Shown: piece after piece, positions 8,707 to 16,815 of the stretch
Numbering within the stretch: position 1 is the stretch's first letter
Layout of the letters: each line of letters opens with the position of its first letter
Assembly: GCA_021732205.1 (NCBI GenBank)
Contig: JAKFVK010000254.1
Coordinates: 1 to 38,703 of the forward strand
Origin: Hyphomicrobiales bacterium
GTDB lineage: Bacteria; Pseudomonadota; Alphaproteobacteria; Rhizobiales; UBA4765
Direction of reading: 5' to 3'
DNA: 38,703 bases
Notes under the pieces: generated by a model
The model's database searches: none
Seen by the model: only the letters and a program-made list of their open reading frames with translations
What the model was told of the DNA's origin: nothing
Made by a program: the position numbers and the translations under genes

Positions 8707-9882
8707 ATGAGCCCGCATAAAGCTTCGATCGTCGGCTGGTCGCATTCGAATTTCGGCAAGCTCGACGATGCCGACAGCGAAGCGTTGATCGCTCGCGTCG
8801 CCTCGGGCGCGCTGGAGCATGCCGGCGTCACCCCCCAGGATATCGATTTCATCTCTGTCGGCGTCTATAATAACGGCTTCAGCAAGCAGGGTTTCGAGGG
8901 CGCGCTGGTGGCGCTCGCCATTCCCGAACTGGCGCAGACGCCGGCGATCCATGTCGAGAATGCGTGCGCGACCGGTTCAGCGGCGATCCATACCGCCCTT
9001 GATTTCATCGAAAGCGGGCGCGGCCGCATTGCCCTGGTCGTTGGTGCCGAGAAGATGACAGCAACACCAACTGCCGAGGTCGGCGACATTCTTCTCTCCG
9101 CCAGCTATCGCCGCGAGGAAGCAGCTGTCGATGCGGGATTTGCCGGCATTTTCGGCAAGATCGCTTCGCATTATTTTCAGCGCAACGGAGACCGCAGCGC
9201 CGAACTGGCGATGATTGCCGCCAAGAACCACGTGAATGGCACGCGCAACCCTTACGCCCACATGCGCAAGGATTTTGGCTTCGACTTCTGTAATACTATT
9301 TCTGACAAGAACCCCTACGTTGCCGGACCGCTGCGCCGCACTGATTGCTCGCTCGTTTCCGATGGCGCGGCAGCGCTCGTGCTTGCCGATGCCGAGACAG
9401 CGGCAACCATGGCGCGCGCGGTCAATTTCCGCGCCCGTGAGCACGCCAATGATTTTCTGCCCCTGTCGCGCCGCGATCCGATTGCCTTTGATGGTGCGCG
9501 GCGCGTCTGGGCGAAGGCGCTCGAACAGGCAGGGCTGTCGATCCATGACCTCGACCTTGTCGAGACCCATGATTGTTTTACCATCGCCGAGATGATCGAA
9601 TACGAGGCGATGGGTTTGGCCGCGCCTGGCGAGGGTTGGAAAGTGGTGCGCGAAGGGACCGCCACGCGCGAGGGTAAATTGCCGGTGAACCTGTCGGGCG
9701 GCCTCAAATCAAAGGGTCACCCCATCGGCGCGACCGGCGTCTCCATGCATGTGATGGCAGCGATGCAGGTGATGGGCGAGGCGGTCGACATGCAGAAATC
9801 TGGGGCCAATATTGCCGGCGTCTTCAACATGGGTGGCGCTGCGGTCGCCAATTACGTGTCGATCCTGGAGCGCGGCAAATGA
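8707..9882 (+). CDS. Thiolase-family protein (SCP2-thiolase-like acyltransferase)
   Basis: Encodes 391 residues; GAGGAAACGTC precedes ATG 8707. The nucleophilic cysteine is C87 in ENACATGSAA. The second motif is HDCF (about residue 287) and the third is KGHPIGATG (about residue 338). The classical C-terminal CGGG motif is replaced by NMGGAAVANY, as in SCP2-type thiolases, where the HDCF cysteine is thought to take the base role. This argues for degradative cleavage of a 3-ketoacyl-CoA, or for a condensing relative. The product also starts with ASIVGWSHSNFGKL, typical of this subgroup. It is the first gene of a four-gene overlapping operon; its stop overlaps the ligase start (ATGA at 9879). 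Confidence 0.9.
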   Translation: MSPHKASIVGWSHSNFGKLDDADSEALIARVASGALEHAGVTPQDIDFISVGVYNNGFSKQGFEGALVALAIPELAQTPAIHVENACATGSAAIHTALDFIESGRGRIALVVGAEKMTATPTAEVGDILLSASYRREEAAVDAGFAGIFGKIASHYFQRNGDRSAELAMIAAKNHVNGTRNPYAHMRKDFGFDFCNTISDKNPYVAGPLRRTDCSLVSDGAAALVLADAETAATMARAVNFRAREHANDFLPLSRRDPIAFDGARRVWAKALEQAGLSIHDLDLVETHDCFTIAEMIEYEAMGLAAPGEGWKVVREGTATREGKLPVNLSGGLKSKGHPIGATGVSMHVMAAMQVMGEAVDMQKSGANIAGVFNMGGAAVANYVSILERGK

Positions 9883-11531
9883 CCGTTTCTGCGCCCAAGG
9901 GTGGGGTGGCGTCTCATTCGCTGCGGGTGATGAACCTCGCCCATCTGGTGCGCCAGAATGCAAGGCGCTTTCCCGATCTGCCGGGCCTCATCTGGGGCGA
10001 GCGGCGTTGGAGCTGGCGCGAGATTGAAGCGGATGTATCAGCCCTTGCCGCAGCTCTCGCCGCAAACGGGATCGGCAAGGGTGACCGGGTGTTGGTTCAC
10101 TCGAAGAATACCGCCCAGATGTTCTATGCGATCTTCGCTGTCTTTCGTCTGGGTGCGGTATGGGTGCCAACCAATTTCCGCCTGCTGCCCGATGAGGTGA
10201 CCTATCTGGCGCAGTTCTCGGGCGCCAAAGCCTTTCTCTGCCATGGCGATTTTCCCGGTCACGCAGCGGCGATCAAGGCCGGTGTTCCCGGCGTTGAACA
10301 TATCTGGCGCCTGGATGAGCAAAGCCGCGACAGCCATTTTGGTGATGGCAATCTGAGCGATCTGATGGCCCCCTATCACGGCACGACGATGGCCGATTGT
10401 CCGGTTGAGCGCGATGACCCGTGCTGGTTCTTTTTTACCTCCGGCACGACCGGTCGCTCGAAAGCCTCTGTTCTCACCCATGGCCAGATGGGATTCGTAC
10501 TCACCAATCATCTGAGCGATCTGCTGCCCGCCATCACCGAGAAGGATGCCTCGCTTGTCGTCGCGCCGCTCAGCCACGGCGCGGGCGTCCATCAACTCAA
10601 CATCGTGGCGCGCGGCGCTCCAACGATTCTTCTGCCAGGCGAGCGCTTCGATGTGGCGCAGGCCTGGCAACTGATCGAAGAATATCGCGTGACCAATCTC
10701 TTCACCGTGCCCACCATTCTGAAGATGCTGGTCGAGCATCCCGCTGTCGACCAGCACGATCATCGCCAACTGCGCTACGTCATCTATGCGGGTGCGCCGA
10801 TGTATCGCGAGGATCAAAAATTCGCCCTCAAGAAGCTCGGCCCCGTCATCGTCCAGTATTTCGGCCTGGGTGAAGTGACTGGCAATATCACGGTTCTGCC
10901 GACCTATCTCCATGAGGCCGAGGACAGCGCTCAGCTGAAGCTTGGCACCTGTGGCATCGAGCGCACCGCGATGCAGGTGTCGATCCAGGATGACAGCGGG
11001 CGCGAACTGGCGCCTTTCGAAACCGGCGAAATCTGCGTCATCGGGCCGGCGGTCTTTGCCGGTTACTATGACAACCCCGAGGCCAACGCGAAGGCCTTCC
11101 GCGATGGCTGGTTTCGCACCGGCGACCTTGGCCACATGGATGAGCAAGGCTTTGTCTATATCACGGGCCGCGCCTCCGACATGTACATTTCCGGCGGTTC
11201 CAATATCTATCCCCGTGAGATCGAGGAGAAAATTCTCACCCACCCGGCAATTGCCGAAGTAGCGGTGCTCGGCCTGCCTGATCCGATGTGGGGCGAGATT
11301 GGGGTGGCGGTATGCGTGGCGCGCGAGGGGCAAGCAGTCAGCGCCGAGGCGCTTGTCGAATTCCTGGCGCCGAAAGTCCCGCGCTACAAACTGCCGCGTC
11401 ATGTCTTCTTCTGGGAGGCCTTGCCCAAATCAGGTTACGGCAAAGTGCCAAAGCGTCTCGTTCGTGACGAGATCGAGGCGCGCGGCATTCTGGCTGACCT
11501 TGCGGTTGCCAGCAAGAAGCGAGCGTCGTGA
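9879..11531 (+). CDS. Acyl-CoA synthetase / AMP-dependent ligase
   Basis: A 550-residue ANL-superfamily enzyme that would activate a carboxylic acid to its CoA thioester through an acyl-AMP. Visible core motifs are FFFTSGTTGRSKAS (AMP-binding P-loop, about residue 185), YFGLGEVTG, GWFRTGDLG (the aspartate binds the ribose, about residue 412), GRASDMYISGGSNIYPREIE at the domain hinge, and a C-terminal PKSGYGKVPKR holding the catalytic lysine. Full length for the family. The substrate-pocket sequence does not identify the acid. It overlaps the thiolase gene by four bases and the PPC gene by four bases (ATGA or GTGA junctions), so all are probably co-translated. It likely acts on the acid imported by the divergent TRAP system. 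Confidence 0.92.
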   Translation: MTVSAPKGGVASHSLRVMNLAHLVRQNARRFPDLPGLIWGERRWSWREIEADVSALAAALAANGIGKGDRVLVHSKNTAQMFYAIFAVFRLGAVWVPTNFRLLPDEVTYLAQFSGAKAFLCHGDFPGHAAAIKAGVPGVEHIWRLDEQSRDSHFGDGNLSDLMAPYHGTTMADCPVERDDPCWFFFTSGTTGRSKASVLTHGQMGFVLTNHLSDLLPAITEKDASLVVAPLSHGAGVHQLNIVARGAPTILLPGERFDVAQAWQLIEEYRVTNLFTVPTILKMLVEHPAVDQHDHRQLRYVIYAGAPMYREDQKFALKKLGPVIVQYFGLGEVTGNITVLPTYLHEAEDSAQLKLGTCGIERTAMQVSIQDDSGRELAPFETGEICVIGPAVFAGYYDNPEANAKAFRDGWFRTGDLGHMDEQGFVYITGRASDMYISGGSNIYPREIEEKILTHPAIAEVAVLGLPDPMWGEIGVAVCVAREGQAVSAEALVEFLAPKVPRYKLPRHVFFWEALPKSGYGKVPKRLVRDEIEARGILADLAVASKKRAS

Positions 11532-12421
11532 CCGTCTCGAGCCTTCCGCGCTTTGTCCGCCAGCCCGGTCCGCCGGAAACCGAACGCATGGTTGCCATTG
11601 CGGCCGGTGGCAGCCGCTTCGATCTCAAACTCGATGCCGGACTGCCGCTGCTGGAGGCCGTGCACCGCGGCTTCACGAAAGAGGGTTTTGAGAGCGGCGC
11701 CTGCGACCTTGACGGCGTGACCCTCGCGCGCCTCAGCTATTGCATTCCGGCGCTGTCGAAGACACCGGATCATGTGGCATTCTACAGCGACACCTACCGT
11801 CCTGCCGGCCCGACAATGATCAGTCGCGGAACATTGACGTTTGGGCGACGCGACGCAGCCCCGTTCTTCCATGCTCACGCTTTGTGGCGGGAGGCTGACG
11901 GGAAATTCATGGGCGGGCACATCCTGCCTGAACAGACCTTTCTTGCAAAGCCGGCAACGGTACGCGCCATCGGTTTGAGCGGCGCGCTGTTTGACGCAGG
12001 TCCAGACGCTGAAACCGGCTTCAAGATTTTCTCGCCTGTCATCGCTCCGGCGGCGCCAGCAGACGGCCCGTTCGTGGGCGTCTTTGCGATCCGCTTGCGC
12101 CCCAACAGCGATTTTTGCGGCAGCCTTGAAAAGCTGTGCGCCGATCATGGGATCAGCCATGCTGTCCTGCGCGGTGGTGTGGGCAGCACGATTGGCGTGC
12201 GCTTCGAAGATGGTCGCGAAGCTCCTAATTTTGCCACCGAAATCTTTGTCCGCGAGGGGCGGATCACGCCGGGTGCGGATGGCAGGCCTGAGGCCAGCGT
12301 CGATGTCGGTCTGATCGATTATCAGGCGCAGATTTTCGAAGGCCGCTTCAAGCGCGGCGACAACCCTGTGCTCATCACCTTCGAAATCATCCTTGAGACC
12401 GACCGACCATGGCCGGCCTGA
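11528..12421 (+). CDS. Tandem PPC (DUF296) domain protein
   Basis: Encodes 297 residues, starting at the GTG that overlaps the ligase stop. Two PPC/DUF296-like domains can be read. The first, about residues 20-170, keeps the metal-binding histidines (H115 and H117 in FFHAHALW, H131 in GGHILPEQTF). The second, about 184-290, starts FAIRLRPNSDFCGSLEKL and contains GGVGSTIGVRFEDG, but the histidine triad is replaced (VDVGLIDYQ, then EGRFKRGD). In plants PPC domains occur in AT-hook DNA-binding proteins; bacterial stand-alone versions are mostly uncharacterised. There is no AT-hook here. Its tight overlap with thiolase, ligase and dehydrogenase genes suggests a role in the pathway itself, perhaps enzymatic or ligand-sensing. 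That role is inferred. Confidence 0.78.
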   Translation: MTVSSLPRFVRQPGPPETERMVAIAAGGSRFDLKLDAGLPLLEAVHRGFTKEGFESGACDLDGVTLARLSYCIPALSKTPDHVAFYSDTYRPAGPTMISRGTLTFGRRDAAPFFHAHALWREADGKFMGGHILPEQTFLAKPATVRAIGLSGALFDAGPDAETGFKIFSPVIAPAAPADGPFVGVFAIRLRPNSDFCGSLEKLCADHGISHAVLRGGVGSTIGVRFEDGREAPNFATEIFVREGRITPGADGRPEASVDVGLIDYQAQIFEGRFKRGDNPVLITFEIILETDRPWPA

Positions 12422-13191
12422 TGGAAATCCGCTCCGCTATCGTCACGGGTGCAGCCTCAGGCATTGGTCTTGCCACAACAACGACCCTGCTGGAGGCTGG
12501 CTGGCAGGTGGCGGGTTTTGATCGCGATGGTAACGCCCTTGCGGCAGCGATGGAGCGCCTGCGCGCCTATCACGGCAGGGTGCGTCTGCACCCGCTCGAT
12601 ATCACCGATGAAGCCGCGAGCAAGGCGGCGATCAGCGAGATCATGGACGGTTTCGGACTCTTGCGCGGGGTGGTCACGAGCGCCGGCATCGCCAGCAACA
12701 CCTCTTTTTTTGACACCACACCTGACCTTATGCGGCGCATGAACGATGTGAATGTCATCGGCAGTTTCCTCACCGCCAGGATCGCTGCCGAGACAATGCG
12801 CGACAATGGGGGAGGGGCCATCGTCCTCATCGCGTCGGTGTCGGGTCTTGTTGGCAATCGTGGCCGCACAGCCTATGGCGCCTCGAAGGGCGCTATCGTC
12901 AATCTGACGCGTATCATGGCCGTCGAACTTGCAGCTCACCGCATCCGCGTGAACGCCATCGCGCCCGGACCCATCGATACAGCCATGGCGCGCCAGGTTC
13001 ATTCAGCCAGGGTGCGGGCCGAATGGTGCGACAAGGTGCCAATGGGTCGATACGGCACGCCACATGAGGTGGCGCAAGCCGCCCGGTTTCTCCTGGACGA
13101 GCAGCAGTCGGGTTATATCACCGGACAGGTTCTCGCAGTCGATGGCGGCTTTTCCATTACCGGCCTCAATGGTGGCGACGAAACGCCTTAA
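12409..13191 (+). CDS. Short-chain dehydrogenase/reductase (SDR)
   Basis: Encodes 260 residues from ATG 12409; a second in-frame ATG at 12421 overlaps the previous stop and would remove four residues. Motifs are classical: VTGAASGIGLAT for the dinucleotide, FDRDG after beta-2 (aspartate, suggesting NAD), TSAG, catalytic S in LIASVSG, and Y and K in YGASKGA, ending with VDGGFSITG. It resembles 3-hydroxyacyl-CoA or cyclic alcohol dehydrogenases, but the substrate is not determinable. It closes the thiolase operon and could supply the 3-ketoacyl-CoA cleaved by the thiolase. It is unrelated in detail to the SDR at 4753-5553, which has a different cofactor loop. Confidence 0.88.
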   Translation: MAGLMEIRSAIVTGAASGIGLATTTTLLEAGWQVAGFDRDGNALAAAMERLRAYHGRVRLHPLDITDEAASKAAISEIMDGFGLLRGVVTSAGIASNTSFFDTTPDLMRRMNDVNVIGSFLTARIAAETMRDNGGGAIVLIASVSGLVGNRGRTAYGASKGAIVNLTRIMAVELAAHRIRVNAIAPGPIDTAMARQVHSARVRAEWCDKVPMGRYGTPHEVAQAARFLLDEQQSGYITGQVLAVDGGFSITGLNGGDETP

Positions 13192-13243
13192 ACCCACATG
13201 TGATGGCACGCATCGAGCGCAGGCGCATGCAGGTAAAATGAAA

Positions 13244-13267
13244 GAGCCGGTTCCTGCGAACCGGCTC
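13244..13267 (-). terminator. Hairpin terminator of the tct operon
   Basis: GAGCCGGTT at 13244-13252 pairs perfectly with AACCGGCTC at 13259-13267 around a six-base loop. Read on the minus strand the stem is followed by TTTCATTTTA, so it best fits a rho-independent terminator for tctCBA. On the plus strand no T-run follows, though it may also slow readthrough from the dehydrogenase gene. Confidence 0.75.
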
Positions 13268-13295
13268 CCATGTCAAATCCCAGCTTGGCCGGCGC

Positions 13296-14813
13296 TTATG
13301 AGGCCGACGACGCACTCGCCCGGCGCCGGCGCAATGCGGCGATCTGCTCGGTCACAATCGGCCAGAACAGAAGCAGGAGCGCGATCACCATCAGCGAACC
13401 GACCAACCCGTTGGACCAGAACACCGACAGACTTCCCTCATAGCCGAGAATGGCCTGACGGAACGATGACTCCGTGCGATCGCCAAGGACGATCGCCAGA
13501 ACCAGCGGTGCGATCGGATAATCAAGCTTCTTGAAGATATAGCCGATGATGCCGAAAATCACCATTTCCCAGATATCAAAGCCTGAATTGCGCACGGTGT
13601 AGGCGCCGATGGCGCAGATGATGAGAATGATCGGCGCAACAACAGAGAACGGAATGCGCAGGATGGCGGCAAAGAGCGGTACTGTTGCCAGGACGATGAT
13701 CAAGCCAACGATATTGCCAAGATACATCGAGGCAATCAGCCCCCACACGAAGCTCTTTTGTTCGACGAACAAAAGCGGTCCGGGCTGAAGGCCCCAGATC
13801 AGCAAACCACCGAGAAGAACGGCGGCCGTCGCCGATCCGGGAATGCCGAGCGCCAGCATCGGCAGCAGCGCTGCCGTCCCGGCAGCGTGAGCAGATGTTT
13901 CTGGCGCCAGAACGCCCTCGGTTTCACCCGTGCCGAATTTGTCGCCATTTGGTGAGAAACGCTTGGCCAGGCCATAGCCCATGAACGAGGCGGCGATGGC
14001 CCCGCCAGGTGTCACACCCATCCACAATCCCACCAGCGAGGAGCGGATCAACGTCAGCCAGTATTTCGGCAGGCTCGCCCAGGTCTTCAGCACGACCTTG
14101 AGGTCGATCGCCGCCTTCTTGCCCTTGAAGGCAAGCCCTTCCTCCATGGTCACCAGGATTTCGGACACTCCAAACAGACCGATCACCACAACCAGGAAGT
14201 CAAAGCCACGCAAAAGCTGGGGGTTATCGAAGGTCATCCGCAGATCGCCCGAGACAGAATCAAGGCCCACGGCTGCGAGCAAAAAGCCAATGCACAGGGA
14301 GACGAGGATCTTGGACCTTTTGTCCTTGCCTAGGCCGATGAAGGAACAGAAGGTGAGGAAGAAGACAGCGAAATATTCCGCCGGCCCGAATTTGAGCGCA
14401 AAGCTGGCGACCAGCGGCGCCACAAATGTAATCAGGATCACGCCGGCCAGCGCGCCGATGAATGAAGCCGTAAACGCTAATGTCAGCGCTTCTGCGGCAC
14501 GCCCTTGCTGAGCCATCGGATAGCCGTCAAAGGTGGTTGCCACCGACCACGCTTCGCCCGGGATGTTGAACAGGATCGAGGTGATCGCCCCCCCGAACAA
14601 TGCGCCCCAGTAAAGCGACGTCAGAAGAATAATGGCTGAAACCGGCTCCATGCCGAATGTCAGTGGCAGCAGGATCGCCACGCCATTTGGGCCGCCAAGG
14701 CCCGGAAGTACACCAACGACGATGCCAAGCAGCACGCCGATGATCATGAACCCTATATTCTTGAACGAAAGGGCTACGTAGAAGCCGTTGAGCAGGTCGT
14801 TCAGATTTTCCAT
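13296..14813 (-). CDS. tctA: Tripartite tricarboxylate transporter large permease TctA
   Basis: Encodes 505 residues from ATG 14813 (MENLNDLLNG). The open frame extends 50 codons upstream, but that part is not membrane-like and overlaps tctB. About eleven to twelve hydrophobic segments are present, with the family signatures GVLPGLGGPNGVAILLPLTF near the N-terminus, SILFNIPGEAWSVATTFDGYP, and a second repeat-like motif MLALGIPGSATAAVLLGGL. It is the main channel subunit of a TTT system that imports carboxylates with a cation gradient. It is the last gene of tctCBA and is followed by a hairpin terminator. Confidence 0.93.
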   Translation of the reverse strand: MENLNDLLNGFYVALSFKNIGFMIIGVLLGIVVGVLPGLGGPNGVAILLPLTFGMEPVSAIILLTSLYWGALFGGAITSILFNIPGEAWSVATTFDGYPMAQQGRAAEALTLAFTASFIGALAGVILITFVAPLVASFALKFGPAEYFAVFFLTFCSFIGLGKDKRSKILVSLCIGFLLAAVGLDSVSGDLRMTFDNPQLLRGFDFLVVVIGLFGVSEILVTMEEGLAFKGKKAAIDLKVVLKTWASLPKYWLTLIRSSLVGLWMGVTPGGAIAASFMGYGLAKRFSPNGDKFGTGETEGVLAPETSAHAAGTAALLPMLALGIPGSATAAVLLGGLLIWGLQPGPLLFVEQKSFVWGLIASMYLGNIVGLIIVLATVPLFAAILRIPFSVVAPIILIICAIGAYTVRNSGFDIWEMVIFGIIGYIFKKLDYPIAPLVLAIVLGDRTESSFRQAILGYEGSLSVFWSNGLVGSLMVIALLLLFWPIVTEQIAALRRRRASASSAS

Positions 14814-14835
14814 GATGTGACAGGCCTTCTTTTTA

Positions 14836-15327
14836 TCACAGACCCAAAAGGGCTTCGACGGGCCCCTTCGGCAGCGGCACCTGGAACCAGATTTCAAAGA
14901 TGAGGAAAGTGGCGACGACAAATGCGACTGCGCTGACGCATGAGCGGGCGACACTGAATTCACCGAGCCAGACCATGAAGATCGCCAGGAAAAGGGCAGA
15001 CGACAAATAGATGCCGAACCAGTCGATGCCGATGGTGAAGATGATGAGTGGTATCAAAACTTTGGAAATTCTGACGAGTTGCTCATAAGTCACGAAAATC
15101 TCGGGCTTGGCTCTGAGCGCGACCACGAACGTAAAGGCTGATCCGAGGAACATGATCACCGCAAGCCGCGCGGGAAAATAACCCGATTGCGGACCATCGC
15201 TGGCCCAACCGGCGCCTCGCGTGTAATTATCGTAGAATGCGACGACCGACAGTAAAAGAAAAAGGCAGGCGACAGTCAATTCTACGGTGCGGCGCGAAAT
15301 ACCGCGTTCGGCTTGCGTATCTTCCAT
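14836..15327 (-). CDS. tctB: Tripartite tricarboxylate transporter small permease TctB
   Basis: Encodes 163 residues from ATG 15327, with GAGGG about ten bases upstream. The longer frame from 15387 would run through the intergenic hairpin and is rejected. Four hydrophobic helices are visible: one near the N-terminus after the basic SRRTVE, one around YFPARLAVIMFLGSAF, and a pair near the C-terminus. This matches the TctB four-helix subunit. It ends in FQVPLPKGPVEALLGL, a common ending in this family. It lies 22 bases before tctA, so the two are co-transcribed. Confidence 0.88.
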   Translation of the reverse strand: MEDTQAERGISRRTVELTVACLFLLLSVVAFYDNYTRGAGWASDGPQSGYFPARLAVIMFLGSAFTFVVALRAKPEIFVTYEQLVRISKVLIPLIIFTIGIDWFGIYLSSALFLAIFMVWLGEFSVARSCVSAVAFVVATFLIFEIWFQVPLPKGPVEALLGL

Positions 15328-15363
15328 GATGACGTTTCCCTCAATGCAATAAGCAAACAAAAT

Positions 15364-15393
15364 CAAGGGATGGTCAGAGCCGACCATCCCTTG
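15364..15393 (-). terminator. Intercistronic hairpin between tctC and tctB (attenuator-like)
   Basis: CAAGGGATGGTC at 15364-15375 pairs without mismatch with GACCATCCCTTG at 15382-15393 around a six-base loop. It lies 12 bases after the tctC stop and 36 bases before the tctB start. Read on the minus strand it is followed by the T-rich ATTTTGTTTGCTTATT. It could be a leaky terminator or an RNA-stabilising stem that keeps the binding protein more abundant than the membrane subunits. Confidence 0.7.
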
Positions 15394-15405
15394 TGTTTCG
15401 CTACT

Positions 15406-16395
15406 TCACCTGGCGAGGAACCCTGCCTTGTCCATAAGATCTTTATGGCGTTGCTCATCCACCGTCAGGAATTCAACGAAGGCAGCACCTGAGCGAAAAT
15501 CAGGAAGGAGCGCAGTGCGAGCAAGATACTCTTTCCACTCAGCTGTATCCTGAACTTTCTTGAACAGGTCGACGTAAAAATCGCGCTGCTCATTGCTCAC
15601 GCCGCCCGGCATGAACATGCCACGCAACATGTTATACGTGAACTTGATACCCTGTTCAGCGCAAATCGGGATGTCCGACCACGCTGTTGTGTCAGTGATC
15701 TTCTCTTTGTAGGCCATCCGCTTGGGCGAAAGCAGGCAAAGAGGACGGGCATTGCCGGCACGCCAACTGGCGATCTCCTCGGAGGGATTGCCGGTTGAAC
15801 CTTCAATATGTTTACCCGCCAGCTGAACTGACGTCGGGCCGCCGCCTGCATAGGGGATATAGGTTATTTTCGCTGCTGCTTCGTCGCCGAGCGCCCAGGT
15901 GATCAGGTGATCCTCGCGCTTGGAGCCGGCCCCGCCGATGCGGATGTTCTGCCCGGTTTTCGCGGCGGCCATCAAATCCGCCGCGGTTTTGTAGGGCGCG
16001 TCATTATAGGTCCACAGCAGGAACTCATCCTGCGCCAGCATCGCGACAGGGGTGAAGTCGCGCCAGCTCACCGGCAATTTCGACGAGAGCGGCGTCATGT
16101 AGAGACCCGACGATGTGGTGAGCAGTTTGTGCGCGTCGCCTTTCGCGGCCTTGATTTCCAGCATGGCCTCGCCACCCGCAGCTGCAGGTTTGTTGACGAC
16201 AATCACCGGCGTTTTGGTTAGATTGTTTTTTGTGATGGCACCTTGAATGGTCCGCGCCATCTGATCCGAGGCGCCACCGGGCGCAAAGGGAACAACAATT
16301 TCAATTGGTTTTGTCGGTTCCCAGGCAGCAGACGCTGTCCCACAAATACTAAGTGCGCATGCTGATACAACTAGCGTAAGCCCTTTGATTTCCAT
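15406..16395 (-). CDS. tctC: Tripartite tricarboxylate transporter substrate-binding protein TctC
   Basis: Encodes 329 residues from ATG 16395, which follows GGAGGAAGGCA; an upstream in-frame start at 16437 is less likely. A Sec signal peptide (IKGLTLVVSACALSICGTAS) is followed by EIVVPFAPGGASDQMAR, the standard first loop of TTT binding proteins, and by VNKPAAAGGEAMLEI and IGGAGSKREDHL, which form the carboxylate pocket. The ligand could be a di- or tricarboxylate or an aromatic acid; the family is very large and the sequence does not decide. Two cysteines (PLCLL and PICAEQG) could form a disulfide. It is the first gene of tctCBA and has its own AT-rich upstream region. Confidence 0.92.
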   Translation of the reverse strand: MEIKGLTLVVSACALSICGTASAAWEPTKPIEIVVPFAPGGASDQMARTIQGAITKNNLTKTPVIVVNKPAAAGGEAMLEIKAAKGDAHKLLTTSSGLYMTPLSSKLPVSWRDFTPVAMLAQDEFLLWTYNDAPYKTAADLMAAAKTGQNIRIGGAGSKREDHLITWALGDEAAAKITYIPYAGGGPTSVQLAGKHIEGSTGNPSEEIASWRAGNARPLCLLSPKRMAYKEKITDTTAWSDIPICAEQGIKFTYNMLRGMFMPGGVSNEQRDFYVDLFKKVQDTAEWKEYLARTALLPDFRSGAAFVEFLTVDEQRHKDLMDKAGFLAR

Positions 16396-16452
16396 TGCCT
16401 TCCTCCATTTAATTTTTGCGGACGCCGATATCTGCAAACGTTGTTGCAGCGG

Positions 16453-16479
16453 ATATAAAACTCATTATTCATAATTCAA
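16453..16479 (-). promoter_or_regulatory. Candidate promoter of tctCBA
   Basis: On the minus strand TTGAAT (16479-16474) is followed after 15 bases by TTATAT (16458-16453), in an AT-rich patch about 60 bases before the tctC start. The spacing is shorter than the ideal 17, so the exact boxes are uncertain. Confidence 0.3.
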
Positions 16480-16576
16480 AATAAAAGACAAGCTAATTTT
16501 TGGTGAACGCGTCCGCTGCGAAACGTCGGACACAGGCATGGAGCGATTGATGCGACGCTTCCGATCATCCATCGGA

Positions 16577-16616
16577 ACAGGCGAGAAGAGATCAAGACAG
16601 GCGAGAAGAGGTCAAG
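16577..16616. repeat. 20-bp direct tandem repeat, two copies
   Basis: The unit ACAGGCGAGAAGAGATCAAG at 16577-16596 is repeated at once at 16597-16616 with a single A to G change. It lies in the gene-poor stretch upstream of tctC and may be a replication-slippage duplication or a pair of protein-binding sites. Confidence 0.85.
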
Positions 16617-16815
16617 AGACGTGCCTGGACTGCACGTGGGTGGCCAAGCAAAGGATATTCTGCCCGTGCGGTCAACACGCGCAATCACGGAGGGGCGGCG
16701 GTGGTCGATATCCTTCTCGGTTTCAGCAAGGGCTTTGCCGAGATCGGGACGCTTGATGGTGAGGCGCATTGCGTTGTAGCGATCCTTACCGAGACTGTTA
16801 CAAGATGTCGGATTC

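Larger units (their letters stand above)
16396..16815. other. Gene-poor region between tctC and the acetyltransferase gene
   Basis: About 420 bases without a gene I can support. The tctC-proximal 100 bases are AT-rich and probably carry its promoter. The rest holds a 20-base tandem repeat and short open frames on both strands. The longest (minus, 16476-16769) begins LTIKRPDLGKALAETEKDID, which looks protein-like at first, but has no recognisable domain and no clear ribosome-binding site. It may be the remains of a decayed gene. Confidence 0.5.

Noticed and set aside
14964-15387. Longer starts for tctA and tctB
   Set aside because: The extra codons would overlap the neighbouring gene or the intercistronic stem and add sequence not found in the families.
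16476-16769. Minus-strand frame of 97 codons
   Set aside because: It starts in a protein-like way but has no domain, runs through the tandem repeat and the tctC promoter region and lacks a clear start signal. Described only as a possible remnant.
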